A stretch of 64,000 nt of DNA from Mycobacterium gordonae. Lineage in GTDB: Bacteria > Actinomycetota > Actinomycetes > Mycobacteriales > Mycobacteriaceae. Made by a program: the position numbers and the translations under genes. The notes under the pieces are model-generated. The model did no database searches. It was not told the DNA's origin and worked only from the letters and a program-made list of their open reading frames with translations. Of the stretch, positions 32,341-41,531 are shown piece by piece (positions within the stretch are counted from its first letter, which is position 1; each line of letters starts with the position of its first letter). The stretch lies in contig NZ_CP070973.1 of NCBI RefSeq assembly GCF_017086405.1, positions 6,294,739 through 6,358,738 on the forward strand. The letters run 5' to 3'.

Positions 32341-32648
32341 GCTCGAGAGTCCGAGCCGATTCCGAGACGACATCGGCAAACCGAGTTTCACCGCATACAG
32401 AGGGCAGAACGACAGCGTCGGGGCGGACCACCAACATCGGGTACACTCCGAAGTGACTGGAATCTTTCCAGGAACTGAACTCTCTGTGACACCGGTGTAA
32501 CCCCGGGATTAAGTGTGGATGTCAGTTTCTGAACTAAATCGACTGTCCTGCAACAGTTATCGACGTCGCCCTGCTCCAACGCGCGCCCACGCATGAAGTA
32601 TGAAATTCTCCGGTTGCTGTGGTCACTTCGAGCTGAGGCGGTGTTTTG
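32341..32648. other. 308-bp intergenic region upstream of cpsY
   Basis: No coding frame or RNA gene is recognised. It is more AT-rich than its flanks and holds a perfect 10-bp palindrome ACACCGGTGT (32489-32498), within a stretch likely to carry the cpsY promoter. No clear -35/-10 pair can be named. Confidence 0.5.
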
Positions 32649-34247
32649 ATGCCCAAGATCTTTTCACGCGACGGTAGCCATCCTGGCCCACGCTCGTTGA
32701 ACCCCATCGTCGTGACCCGCCGCGGCAAGATCGCCCGGATGGAATCGAGCCTGACCCCGCATGAAGCGCAGATCGAGGACCTGATCTTTCTTCGGAAGAC
32801 GTTGAATCGGGCCGATATTCCATTCCTGCTGATCCGTAATCACCGAGACCGCCCAGTTCTCGCCGTCGACATCCGACTGCGCTCCGCGGTAGAGCGTGCG
32901 CTGGCCACCGCCTGCGCCACCGAACCGATGTACGCCAAAACTCTTGACGTGGCTGGGATCTCCCCTTCTTTGCTGGCCGACGGCCGCTTGTCCGCGGCGC
33001 CGGATTCACGCATCCTGCGGTTGTACCGGCGTCGGATCGCACCAGGGGGTTTTCGCTTCGGCCCCGCTTTCGGAGTCGATCTGCAATTCTGGGTCTTCGA
33101 GGAGACCATGATCGAATGCCCGGTCGAGAACTCCTTGACCCGCAGACTCCTGCCGCGGGCCGAAGTCACCCCGGCAACCGTCAAGCTTTACGGGTACAAG
33201 TGGCCGACCCTGGAGGGCATGTTCACCCCGCACGCCAGTGATGTCACCTTCGATATCGACCTGGTGTTCTCGTGGGTCGACGGCAGCGATCCGGCCTTTC
33301 GCGCCCAGCGCGCAGCGCAGATGTCGGGGCATATCGTCGGCGAAGGCGACGACGCCGAAGCACGAATCCGCCAGATCGACGAATTGAAGTACGCGCTGCG
33401 TTCGGTGAATATGTTCGCCCCGTGGATACGTCGCATCTTCATCGCGACCGATTCGGCGCCGCCGGCGTGGTTGGCCGAGCACCCCAAGATCACCATCGTG
33501 CCTGCCGTCGAACACTTCTCGGATCCGGCGGCGCTACCGACCTACAACTCCCATGCGGTGGAGAGCCAACTGCACAACATTGCCGACCTGAGCGAGCATT
33601 TCCTGTACTCCAACGATGACATGTTCTTCGGACGGCCACTGAAGGCCAGCATGTTCTTCTCCCCCGGCGGCGTCAGCAGATTCATCGAGGCCAAGACCCG
33701 GATCGGACTGGGCGCCAACGACACCTCCCGAAGCGGCTTCGAGAACGCCGCCAGGGTCAACCGACAATTGCTGTTCGAACGGTTCGGGCAGATCATCACC
33801 CGCCATCTCGAGCACACCGCCGCTCCGCTGCGCAAGAGCGTGCTGCAAGAGATGGAACAGGAATTTCCGGAAGACTTCGCCCGGACTCAGGCCAGCGCGT
33901 TTCGTTCCAGCACCGACATCTCGGTGACCAATTCCTTCTATCACTACTACGCACTGATGACCGGACGCGCCGTACCGCAGGAGAAGGCCCGAGTCCGGTA
34001 TGTGAACACCACCACGCAGGCGGGACTGCGGCTACTGCCCGAGCTGCGCAAGAATCGCCGCTACGATTTCTTCTGCCTCAACGACAGCAGTTTTCCCGAA
34101 GTCTGCGCGGCCGAGCGCGCCAGACAGGTTGTCAACTTCCTGGAGCGCTACTTCCCGATCCCCGCGCCCTGGGAGAAGGTCGCTGCTGACGTCAGTCGGC
34201 CCGATTTCGCGGTGCCGTCGACGTCAGCACCATCGGAGGGTGGGTGA
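32649..34247 (+). CDS. cpsY: CpsY, Stealth-family sugar-phosphate transferase
   Basis: 532 residues from ATG 32649 (a TTG directly before it is also in frame). Stealth regions are clear: CR1 DLVFSWVDGSDPAF, CR2 IDELKYALRSVNMFAPWIRRIFIATD, CR3/CR4 SEHFLYSNDDMFFG and, near the C terminus, SFPEVCAAERA. Stealth enzymes transfer hexose-1-phosphates to build phosphodiester-linked capsular glycans. Older annotation of the M. tuberculosis gene as an epimerase is not supported by these motifs. Its 3' end overlaps the convergent phosphodiesterase gene by 56 nt. Confidence 0.92.
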   Translation: MPKIFSRDGSHPGPRSLNPIVVTRRGKIARMESSLTPHEAQIEDLIFLRKTLNRADIPFLLIRNHRDRPVLAVDIRLRSAVERALATACATEPMYAKTLDVAGISPSLLADGRLSAAPDSRILRLYRRRIAPGGFRFGPAFGVDLQFWVFEETMIECPVENSLTRRLLPRAEVTPATVKLYGYKWPTLEGMFTPHASDVTFDIDLVFSWVDGSDPAFRAQRAAQMSGHIVGEGDDAEARIRQIDELKYALRSVNMFAPWIRRIFIATDSAPPAWLAEHPKITIVPAVEHFSDPAALPTYNSHAVESQLHNIADLSEHFLYSNDDMFFGRPLKASMFFSPGGVSRFIEAKTRIGLGANDTSRSGFENAARVNRQLLFERFGQIITRHLEHTAAPLRKSVLQEMEQEFPEDFARTQASAFRSSTDISVTNSFYHYYALMTGRAVPQEKARVRYVNTTTQAGLRLLPELRKNRRYDFFCLNDSSFPEVCAAERARQVVNFLERYFPIPAPWEKVAADVSRPDFAVPSTSAPSEGG

Positions 34248-35151
34248 AAAGGGAGTCGCGCCGCGACGACTGCTCGATGAAAATGCCGGCCTCGGCAATA
34301 TTGCGTTGCGCCTGAACCGGGGAGACAAAGGTGCCCACGGTGTTCCCGCCGCCCAGTGGAATGACGGAGTGCACAACGGTTTCCGGGTACACGTGCACGA
34401 GGTTGCAGGCCTGAGCGCCGTCCCTGCCGCGGGTTCCGCCGACGGCGACCGTCAGGTCCTGGGTGTAGCAGGTCGCCGAGGCGACCGATACCGGGATTCC
34501 CACGAAGGTGGCATTGGTCGAGTAGTGCAGGTGCCCGGCCAGGATGGCGCGAACATCGCTGCCCTTGAGCACCTGCCCCAGGGGGGCCTGGTCGCGCAGT
34601 TCCACGGTGACGGCCATGTCGAGCACGCTCGGGATCGGCGGATGGTGCAGGGCCAGAATTGTGCCGTCAGGGGCCGGCGTCGCCAGTTCTTCCGCGAGCC
34701 AAGCCAATTGAGTTGCCCGGATCTCACCGTGGTGATGCCCCGGCACCGAGGTGTCCAACGTGATGATGCGCAGCCCGTCGACCAGGCGTACGTGGTCCAC
34801 CGGCGCCATCGACGGCACCTCGTCCAGCAGCAGGCGCCGCAGTTCGGCCCGATCGTCGTGGTTGCCCATGACCCAGATGAGTTCGGCGCCCAGGTCGGCC
34901 GCGAACGGCTCCACCAGGTCACGTAGCTTGCGGTAGGCAGCCGGTTCACCTTTGTCGGCCAGGTCACCGGTAAACACGATCGCGTCAGGGCGCACCCCGG
35001 AGCTGTTCAGCTGTCCGAGCAGTTCACCCAGGCGACCGTCGGCATCCACGTCGCCGTATAGCGGACCGTTCCCACCGACGAGGTGGGTGTCGCTGATGTG
35101 CAGAAGTACGTAATCCGGCCGTGGGTGCTCCGCGGCCCTGAGTCTGTGCAC
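34192..35151 (-). CDS. class III cyclic-nucleotide phosphodiesterase / metallophosphoesterase (Rv0805-like)
   Basis: 319 residues from GTG 35151, the start that matches Rv0805 (318). The binuclear metal site is complete: Asp21 and His23 (ISDTHL), Asp63 (FTGDLAD), GNHD, HHPPIPS and GHLHYS. Rv0805 hydrolyses cAMP weakly and 2',3'-cyclic nucleotides better, and affects the cell envelope. An in-frame TTG at 35187 would extend it by 12 residues but would run into an 11-bp-phased direct repeat that looks regulatory. It lies downstream of purL and the CPBP protease gene on the minus strand. Confidence 0.93.
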   Translation of the reverse strand: MHRLRAAEHPRPDYVLLHISDTHLVGGNGPLYGDVDADGRLGELLGQLNSSGVRPDAIVFTGDLADKGEPAAYRKLRDLVEPFAADLGAELIWVMGNHDDRAELRRLLLDEVPSMAPVDHVRLVDGLRIITLDTSVPGHHHGEIRATQLAWLAEELATPAPDGTILALHHPPIPSVLDMAVTVELRDQAPLGQVLKGSDVRAILAGHLHYSTNATFVGIPVSVASATCYTQDLTVAVGGTRGRDGAQACNLVHVYPETVVHSVIPLGGGNTVGTFVSPVQAQRNIAEAGIFIEQSSRRDSLFTHPPMVLTSTAPRNRAD

Positions 35152-35180
35152 CGGGGGTGCCGCCCTCTCCAGCTGGGGAT

Positions 35181-35199
35181 TTAACAAGCAATTAACAAG
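35181..35199. repeat. direct repeat TTAACAAG x2, 11-bp period, upstream of the phosphodiesterase gene
   Basis: TTAACAAG occurs at 35181-35188 and 35192-35199, an 11-bp (one helical turn) phase, in a very AT-rich patch 30-48 bp upstream of the phosphodiesterase GTG. The layout is typical of response-regulator half-sites; the binding protein is unknown. Confidence 0.5.
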
Positions 35200-35208
35200 T
35201 GTAGGGGC

Positions 35209-35859
35209 TTAGGCGCCAGATCGCGCGTCGTGTGAGCCGTCCCACGTTCGCCGCTGCACCGAAATAGCGGCTATCGCAGCGGCCTCGTTGATGGCCAGGT
35301 GCACCAGGATCGGCGCAACCAGGCTTCCGCTGCGCTCGGCCAGCCAGCCGAACACCCAGCCGGCCGCGCCGGTTACCAGCACGACGGGCAGCAGCGGTTC
35401 GCCCACCGCGCGGGCGTCGGCGATGTGCGACAGCCCGAACACGCCGGCCTGCAAGAGCCGTCCGCGTGTAGGGCCGAACGCCTTCGCGGCCGTGTCGCCC
35501 AGGGCCCCGCGAAAGGCAGCCTCCTCGGCCCATACCGTGCCGACCGGGATCTGCCACCCCAACCAGCCTGGCACCGACACGGGCAGCTCCCGAGCCGACA
35601 TCGACAGCCGCACCTTCGGCACCGGCGTTGTCGCCGCGATCGTGGCTGCGACCAGTGCCGCCGCCGTCGAGCCCAATCGCACTCCCGCCCACACCTGGGG
35701 TGCGCGGAAACCCAAAGGCGCACCGGTCAGCAAGGCCAGCAGGCCGCCGGCAGCGGCCTGCGCCGGTGTCCGGTAGGGGGATGGCACCCGCGGGCTGAGC
35801 AGGCTCCAGCCGACCAGGGCGGCAGCCAGGCCCAGAGCGGGGAGTCTTAACCGAAGAAT
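35209..35859 (-). CDS. CPBP-family (CAAX-like) intramembrane protease (Rv0804-like)
   Basis: About 210 residues with several membrane helices and the CPBP metalloprotease motifs in order: WAEEAAFRG (EExxxR), FGLSHIAD and HLAINEAAA. The family includes CAAX prenyl proteases and bacteriocin self-immunity proteins; the substrate is unknown. No ATG, GTG or TTG is in frame at the expected beginning. The coordinate uses ATT 35859, which overlaps the purL 3' end by 13 nt; a CTG a few codons later is an alternative. It is in operon order after purL and before the phosphodiesterase. Confidence 0.7.
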   Translation of the reverse strand: MLRLRLPALGLAAALVGWSLLSPRVPSPYRTPAQAAAGGLLALLTGAPLGFRAPQVWAGVRLGSTAAALVAATIAATTPVPKVRLSMSARELPVSVPGWLGWQIPVGTVWAEEAAFRGALGDTAAKAFGPTRGRLLQAGVFGLSHIADARAVGEPLLPVVLVTGAAGWVFGWLAERSGSLVAPILVHLAINEAAAIAAISVQRRTWDGSHDARSGA

Positions 35860-38137
35860 CGCGGCAGCACCGCCTCCGAGGTCTCGCGCAACTCCGCCAG
35901 CGACACCGTGAACAGCCCCTGCACCTCGATGGCGTCCGACTCCTGATCGACGACACCGATCCGGACCGCGGGTAGTCCCCGCGCCTCGCACATCGACCGG
36001 AACCGACTCTCCTCGGTGCGCGGCACTGCGACCAGCGCCCGGCCCGCCGACTCGGAGAAGAGCGTCACAAAGGGGTCGACACCCTCGGGAAGCACTATGC
36101 GACAACCAGTTTCGCCCCCGAGCGCCGATTCTACGATTGCCTGCGCCAAGCCGCCTTCGGACAGATCGTGGGCGGCGGTGATCAGCCCGTCACGCGAGCC
36201 GGCGGCCAGCACCTCGGCCAGCAGCTTCTCGCGCAGCAGGTCCACCGCGGGCGGCAGCCCGCCCAGATGGTCGCCGGTCACCTGTGCCCAGATCGAGCCG
36301 TCGAACTCGTCGCGGGTATCGCCGAGCAGCAGCAGGCTTTCCCCCGGTTCGGTACCCAAGCCGGTGGGGATACGCCGGCTGACGTCGTCAATGACACCGA
36401 GCACCCCGACCACCGGGTCGGGTGGATCGCGGTCGAGCCCGTCTGGTTGTAGAAGCTGACATTGCCGCCAGTGACCGGAATACCCAGGGCCGCACAGCCA
36501 TCGGCCAAGCCGCGCACCGCCTGCGAGAACTGCCACATCACGCCGGGGTCCTCGGGTGAGCCGAAATTGAGGCAGTTGGTCACCGCGACGGGTGTGGCGC
36601 CGGTGACGGCCACGTTGCGGTACGCCTCGGCGAGCGCGAGTTGGGCGCCGGTGTAGGGATCGAGCTTGGTGTAGCGCCCCGAGGCGTCGGTGGACAAAGC
36701 GATACCGCGGCCGGTGGACTCGTCGATGCGCAGCACCCCGCCGTCGGCGTGCTCGGCCAGCACGGTGTTACCGCGTACGTAGCGGTCGTACTGCTCGGTG
36801 ATCAGGGCGCGGCTGCACAAGTGCGGACTGTCCAGTAGCGCAAGCAGAGTCGCGCGCAGCTCGTCACCGGTGACGGGACGGGGCAGCGTCTTCGACGAGT
36901 CCGCATTCAACGCGTCCTGCGTGTCAGGGCGGGCGACGGGACGCTGGTACACCGGGCCCTCGTGGGCCACCGTGCGCGGTGGCACGTCGACGACGGTCTC
37001 GCCGCGCCAGGTGATGCGCAGCCGGTCCCCGTCGGTGACCTCACCGATCACGGTGGCCAGTACCTCCCACTTGCGGCACACGGCCATGAACGCCTCGACG
37101 TTCTCCGGAGCGACCACCGCGCACATCCGCTCCTGGGACTCGCTGCAGAGGATTTCGGCGGGGGTCATGTCCTTGGCCCGCAGCGGCACCGCGTCCAGGT
37201 CGATCGCCATACCGCCGTCCCCGGCCGACGCCAACTCAGAAGTGGCGCAGGATAATCCGGCACCACCGAGGTCCTGGATGCCGATCACCAGGCCGCCGGA
37301 ATACAGTTCCAGGCAGCATTCGATGAGCACCTTCTCCATGAACGGGTCACCGACCTGCACCGACGGCAGCTTCTTGCGCGCAGCGTCTCCGGCGCCTTCA
37401 ACATCGAAGGTGTCCGAGGCCAGCACCGAGACACCGCCGATGCCGTCCAGCCCGGTGCGCGCACCGAACAGGACGATCTTGTTGCCGGCGCCGGAGGCGA
37501 ACGCCAGATGCAGGTCCTCCTGCCGTAACACGCCGACGCACAACGCATTCACCAGAGGGTTGCCGGCGTAACACGCGTCGAAGACGGTCTCGCCCCCGAT
37601 GTTGGGCAGGCCCAGCGAGTTGCCGTAGCCGCCGATGCCGCGGACCACGCCGTCGAGAACCCGGCGGGTGTCGGGCGCGTCGGCGGCGCCGAACCGCAGC
37701 TGGTCCATCACCGCGACGGGTCGCGCCCCCATGGCCATGATGTCGCGGACGATGCCGCCGACGCCGGTGGCCGCGCCCTGGTAGGGCTCCACGTACGAAG
37801 GGTGGTTGTGCGATTCCACCTTGAAGGTGACCGCCCACCCGTCGCCGATGTCGACGACGCCCGCGTTCTCGCCGATGCCGGCCAGCATTCCGGTGCGCAT
37901 CTGCTCGGTGGTGGTTTCACCGAAATACCGCAGGTGGACCTTGGACGACTTGTACGAGCAGTGCTCGCTCCACATCACCGAGTACATGGCCAACTCGGTG
38001 TCGGTGGGCCGGCGGCCGAGGATCTCGCGGATGCGCTGGTACTCGTCGTCTTTGAGGCCCAGTTCGTGGAACGGTTGCGGCTGGTCGGGGGTGGTCGCGG
38101 CGTGCTCGACGGTGTCAGTCGCGTGGGGGCTCGTCAC
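35847..38137 (-). CDS. purL: PurL, FGAM synthase large subunit, with an apparent 1-nt frameshift
   Basis: Phosphoribosylformylglycinamidine synthase subunit working with PurQ and PurS (purine step 4). The N-terminal frame (38137 to about 36415) has HELGLKDDEYQRIREILGRRPT, SEHCSYKSSKVHL, VESHNHPSY and GGNVSFYNQTGSTAIHPT; the C-terminal part (LGVIDDVSRRIPTGLG...AAHDLSEGGLAQA) continues in another frame. On the coding strand the join is at GACCCGGTGG (complement near 36411-36420): adding one C gives HPTPVVGVLGVIDD and a 763-residue PurL (754 in M. tuberculosis). Since PurL is needed for purine prototrophy and no other damage is visible, a sequencing error is likely; a real mutation would make an auxotroph. 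Confidence 0.9.
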
Positions 38138-38205
38138 GGTGCACAGTCTAGGTTCCCGCCGGAAAACCGGCTGACTTCCGCCGCGGCGGTCCAGATAATG
38201 ATCGG

Positions 38206-38850
38206 ATGTCTCGTCACTGGCCGCTGTTCGACCTGCGGATCACCACGCCGCGGCTGCAGCTGCGGCTGCCCACCGAGGACCTCATCGACCAGCTGATCGA
38301 CGCCGCGCTCGACGGTGTGCACGAGCCCGACCGGATGCCGTTCGCGGTTCCCTGGACCCGGGTTGCGCGCGAGCAGCTTCCGTTCAACACGCTCTCCTTC
38401 CTGTGGCGGGAACTGGCCAGGTTTCACCCGCATGATTGGCATCTGCCGCTGGCGGTCGTCATCGACGGCGAAGCGGTGGGCGTACAGGGACTGATAGCCA
38501 AGGAATTTCCGGTCGCCCGGCGCGTGGAATCAGGATCGTGGCTGGGCCTGCGCTACCAGGGCCAGGGCTACGGCACCGAAATGCGGGCGGCGGTGGTGCA
38601 TTTCGCCTTCGCAGCGCTCGGGGCCGAGGTGGCAACCTCCGCGTCGTTCGTCGACAACCCTGCCTCGATCGCGGTGTCGCGTCGCATCGGCTACCGCGAC
38701 GACGGCGTGGAGCGCGTTGCGCGGGAGGGAGTCATGGCCGAGCAGCTGCGGTTCCGGCTGACCCGGGGTGACTGGGAGCGCCGTCGCCCAGTTGACGTGC
38801 GCATCGACGGCTTCGACCGCTGTCGGCCGTTGTTCGGTCTGGGCTACTGA
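38206..38850 (+). CDS. GNAT-fold acyltransferase (Rv0802c-like succinyltransferase)
   Basis: 214 residues, RimJ/RimL-like GNAT. Segments: ITTPRLQLRLPTEDL at the N terminus, the pyrophosphate-binding GLRYQGQGYGTEMRAAVV, and ASFVDNPASIAVSRRIGY. The M. tuberculosis orthologue Rv0802c was crystallised with succinyl-CoA, so succinyl transfer is the best guess. The acceptor is unknown. The stop overlaps the convergent VOC gene by 7 nt. Confidence 0.85.
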   Translation: MSRHWPLFDLRITTPRLQLRLPTEDLIDQLIDAALDGVHEPDRMPFAVPWTRVAREQLPFNTLSFLWRELARFHPHDWHLPLAVVIDGEAVGVQGLIAKEFPVARRVESGSWLGLRYQGQGYGTEMRAAVVHFAFAALGAEVATSASFVDNPASIAVSRRIGYRDDGVERVAREGVMAEQLRFRLTRGDWERRRPVDVRIDGFDRCRPLFGLGY

Positions 38851-39191
38851 CCAACCACGCAGAACTGGTTACCCTCGGGGTCAGCCAGCACCACCCAGCG
38901 GAAGTTGTCGCCGATGCTGTGCCGTTCGACCTCGGTTGCCCCGGCGTCTTTGAGTCGCGAGACTTCGGCGTCCACATCCGCGGCGATGTAATCGAGGTGC
39001 ACGCGGTTCTTGCCCGGCGTCGGATCGGGCACCTTCTGGAACCCCAACCGCGGCCCTTCGGGCGTGGCTACCGCGATGAATTCGCCGGGCAGCAGCTCGT
39101 GCGTCGTGCCGCCGAATTGCTCGGCCCACCAGCCGGACAACGTCGCCGGCTCGGTGCAGTCGAACGTCACCATCTCCAGTTTGAGCGCCAT
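38844..39191 (-). CDS. VOC/glyoxalase-superfamily protein (Rv0801-like)
   Basis: 115 residues from ATG 39191, the length of Rv0801. Two betaalphabetabetabeta modules of the vicinal-oxygen-chelate fold: MVTFDCTEPATLSGWWAEQFGG and NRVHLDYIAADVDAEVSRLKDAGA...WVVLADPEGNQFCVV. It is a likely metal-dependent or ligand-binding protein; the reaction is unknown. It lies 10 bp downstream of the aminopeptidase gene on the same strand. Confidence 0.85.
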   Translation of the reverse strand: MALKLEMVTFDCTEPATLSGWWAEQFGGTTHELLPGEFIAVATPEGPRLGFQKVPDPTPGKNRVHLDYIAADVDAEVSRLKDAGATEVERHSIGDNFRWVVLADPEGNQFCVVGQ

Positions 39192-39201
39192 ACGCTCGAC
39201 A

Positions 39202-40461
39202 CTATTCCTGCGGCGCCAGAAACGCCTGCAGTGCCGTCGCATACGCACCGACATCGCGCACGCCCATCAACTCCCGCGCGGAATGCATGGCCAGCTGCGG
39301 AGCGCCGACGTCGACCGTCGGAATGCCGGTACGCGCCGAGGCCATCGGCCCGATCGTCGACCCGCACGGCAGGTCGGCCCGGTGCTCATAACGCTGCAGC
39401 GGCACCCCCGCCTGCTCGCAGGCCAGAGCGAAGGCCGCGGCTGTGCGTCCGTCGGTCGCGTACCGCAGATTCGGGTGCACCTTGAGCACCGGTCCGCCGT
39501 TGACCGCGATCTGGTGTCCCGGCTCGTGGCGCTCCGGGTAGTTGGGGTGGGTGGCGTGCGCCATGTCGGCCGACGCCAGCAACGATGCGGGCAGCAACCG
39601 CAGGACGTCTTCGCGAGTGCCGCCCGCGGCCAGCACGATCCGTTCCAGCACAGAGCTCAACAGGTTCGATTGCGCGCCATGGTCGGACGTCGAACCGACC
39701 TCCTCGTGATCGAAGAGCACCAGCACCGGCAGGAACGCATCGGGTGCAACTGCCAGCAGAGCTTCAAGTCCCGCATAGCAGCTGGCCTGGTTGTCCAACC
39801 GAGGCGCGCTGAGCAGGCTGCCGTCGGCGCCCACCACCGTCGCGGGCGTCAGGTCGTGCGTCATGAGATCAGCGGAGAGCACATCTCCTGCGGGCACTCC
39901 CGCCCGCTCGGCGACGTAGCCGACAAACGACTCGGCTGCGTCACCCACGCCCCACACCGCGTTGAGGTGTCGCTGCGGATCCAGCGACAGCGACTGACGG
40001 TCCTCGGCGAGATGGATGGCCAACTGCGGAATCCGCAGAATCGGCTCGTCGATACGGACCAACCGGTGGCTCACCCCGGTGCCATCCCGCACCGACAACC
40101 GACCGCTGATGCCCAGGTCGCGATCCAGCCACGAGTTCAGCCACACACCCCCGTAGGGCTCCAGCGCCACCACCTTCCAGCCGGCCACGCAGCGGTCCGG
40201 CTGCTGTTTGACCCGCAGGTTGGGGCTGTCGGTGTGTGCGCCGACGATCCGGAACGGGATCAGACCTGCGCCTGCGCTCCACGCCACCAGCGAGCCCGCG
40301 CGGCGCATGAAATAGCGCCCCGGCCGCACGGGCCAGCGATCGAATTCGCTGAGTTCGGAATATCCGGCATCGAGCAGCCGGGCGGCCGCCGTGTCGCACG
40401 CGTGAAACGGCGACGGGGACGCGTCGATGAATTCACCCAGGCCGGGGGCAGTGGCCACCAT
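39202..40461 (-). CDS. pepC: M18-family aspartyl aminopeptidase (PepC, Rv0800-like)
   Basis: 419 residues. M18 dinuclear zinc peptidase with the metal ligands and catalytic residues in FRIVGAHTDSPNLRVK, PRLDNQASCYAGLEAL, LFDHEEVGST and the C-terminal VGAPQLAMHSARE. It removes acidic N-terminal residues from peptides. It is divergent from dyP with a 50-bp gap. Confidence 0.93.
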   Translation of the reverse strand: MVATAPGLGEFIDASPSPFHACDTAAARLLDAGYSELSEFDRWPVRPGRYFMRRAGSLVAWSAGAGLIPFRIVGAHTDSPNLRVKQQPDRCVAGWKVVALEPYGGVWLNSWLDRDLGISGRLSVRDGTGVSHRLVRIDEPILRIPQLAIHLAEDRQSLSLDPQRHLNAVWGVGDAAESFVGYVAERAGVPAGDVLSADLMTHDLTPATVVGADGSLLSAPRLDNQASCYAGLEALLAVAPDAFLPVLVLFDHEEVGSTSDHGAQSNLLSSVLERIVLAAGGTREDVLRLLPASLLASADMAHATHPNYPERHEPGHQIAVNGGPVLKVHPNLRYATDGRTAAAFALACEQAGVPLQRYEHRADLPCGSTIGPMASARTGIPTVDVGAPQLAMHSARELMGVRDVGAYATALQAFLAPQE

Positions 40462-40498
40462 GTAGCAAGGTTAGGCACCGTCGCCTGCACAAGGGCGT

Positions 40499-40504
40499 TA
40501 GGGT
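40499..40504 (+). promoter_or_regulatory. -10 element of the DyP-encapsulin operon
   Basis: TAGGGT (TANNNT) ends 7 nt before GTG 40512, the spacing of a leaderless start. This favours GTG 40512 over the in-frame TTG at 40506. Confidence 0.6.
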
Positions 40505-40511
40505 CTTGCCT

Positions 40512-41531
40512 GTGCCCGCAGTTCAGCCGCAGCCCATCCTCGAGCCGTTGACCCCGGCCGCCATCTTTCTGGTAGCCACCATCGACGACGGCGGCGAGGA
40601 GGCGGTCCATGCCGCGCTGCCCGACATCTCCGGTTTGGTGCGGGCGATCGGGTTCCGCGACCCGACCAAACGACTGTCGGCGATCACCTCCATCGGTTCC
40701 GACGCCTGGGACCGGTTGTTCTCCGGTCCGCGGCCGGCCGAGTTGCACCCGTTCACCGAGTTGACGGGCCCGCGCCACAGCGCACCCGCGACGACGGGCG
40801 ACCTGCTGTTCCACATCCGGGCCGAGTCCATGGACGTGTGTTTCGAACTGGCCGGCCGCATTCTCAAGGCGATGGCCGGTGCGGTGACGGTCGTCGACGA
40901 GGTGCATGGCTTCCGCTTCTTCGACAACCGCGACCTGCTGGGATTCGTCGACGGCACCGAGAATCCGCACGGTCCCATCGCCGCCAGCGCGACGACGATC
41001 GGGGAGGAGGATCCCGACTTCGCCGGATCCTGTTACGTCCACGTGCAGAAGTACGTGCACGACATGACCTCCTGGGAGTCCCTGTCGGTCACCGAGCAGG
41101 AGCGGGTCATCGGCCGAACCAAGTTGGAAGACATCGAACTCGGCGACGACGTCAAGCCCGCCAACTCTCATATCGCGCTGAACGTCATCACCGACGACGA
41201 CGGCACCGAACTGAAGATCGTGCGCCACAACATGCCGTTCGGCGAGGTGGGCAAGAGCGAGTACGGCACGTTCTTCATCGGCTATTCGCGTGCGCCGGCG
41301 GTGACAGAGCGCATGCTGCGCAACATGTTCCTCGGAGATCCGCCGGGCAACACCGACCGGGTACTGGATTTCTCGACCGCCGTCACCGGCGGGTTGTTCT
41401 TCTCCCCTACCGTCGACTTCCTCGACGATCCGCCCGCCCTGCCCCTGTCGCCGGCGCCGGCGCCGGCCGCGACCCGGCCCTCCTCCGACGGCTCACTCTC
41501 GATCGGCAGCCTGAAAGGAACCTCCCAATGA
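40512..41531 (+). CDS. dyp: DyP-type haem peroxidase, encapsulin cargo (Rv0799c-like)
   Basis: 339 residues. DyP signature LLGFVDGTENP with the distal Asp, the proximal His in ANSHIALN and the Arg in KIVRHNMPFG. The protein ends in a flexible Pro/Ala linker and the tail GSLSIGSLKG, the known encapsulin-targeting peptide, so the enzyme is packaged in the nanocompartment encoded next. Its role is peroxide detoxification with a broad range of reductants. The stop overlaps the encapsulin ATG by 4 nt (ATGA), a coupled operon. Confidence 0.95.
   Translation: MPAVQPQPILEPLTPAAIFLVATIDDGGEEAVHAALPDISGLVRAIGFRDPTKRLSAITSIGSDAWDRLFSGPRPAELHPFTELTGPRHSAPATTGDLLFHIRAESMDVCFELAGRILKAMAGAVTVVDEVHGFRFFDNRDLLGFVDGTENPHGPIAASATTIGEEDPDFAGSCYVHVQKYVHDMTSWESLSVTEQERVIGRTKLEDIELGDDVKPANSHIALNVITDDDGTELKIVRHNMPFGEVGKSEYGTFFIGYSRAPAVTERMLRNMFLGDPPGNTDRVLDFSTAVTGGLFFSPTVDFLDDPPALPLSPAPAPAATRPSSDGSLSIGSLKGTSQ

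Noticed and set aside
36408..36424. Programmed frameshifting in purL
   Set aside because: The bases at the join (CCG ACC CGG TGG in the first frame) do not form an X XXY YYZ slippery site, and purL is not known to use frameshifting.
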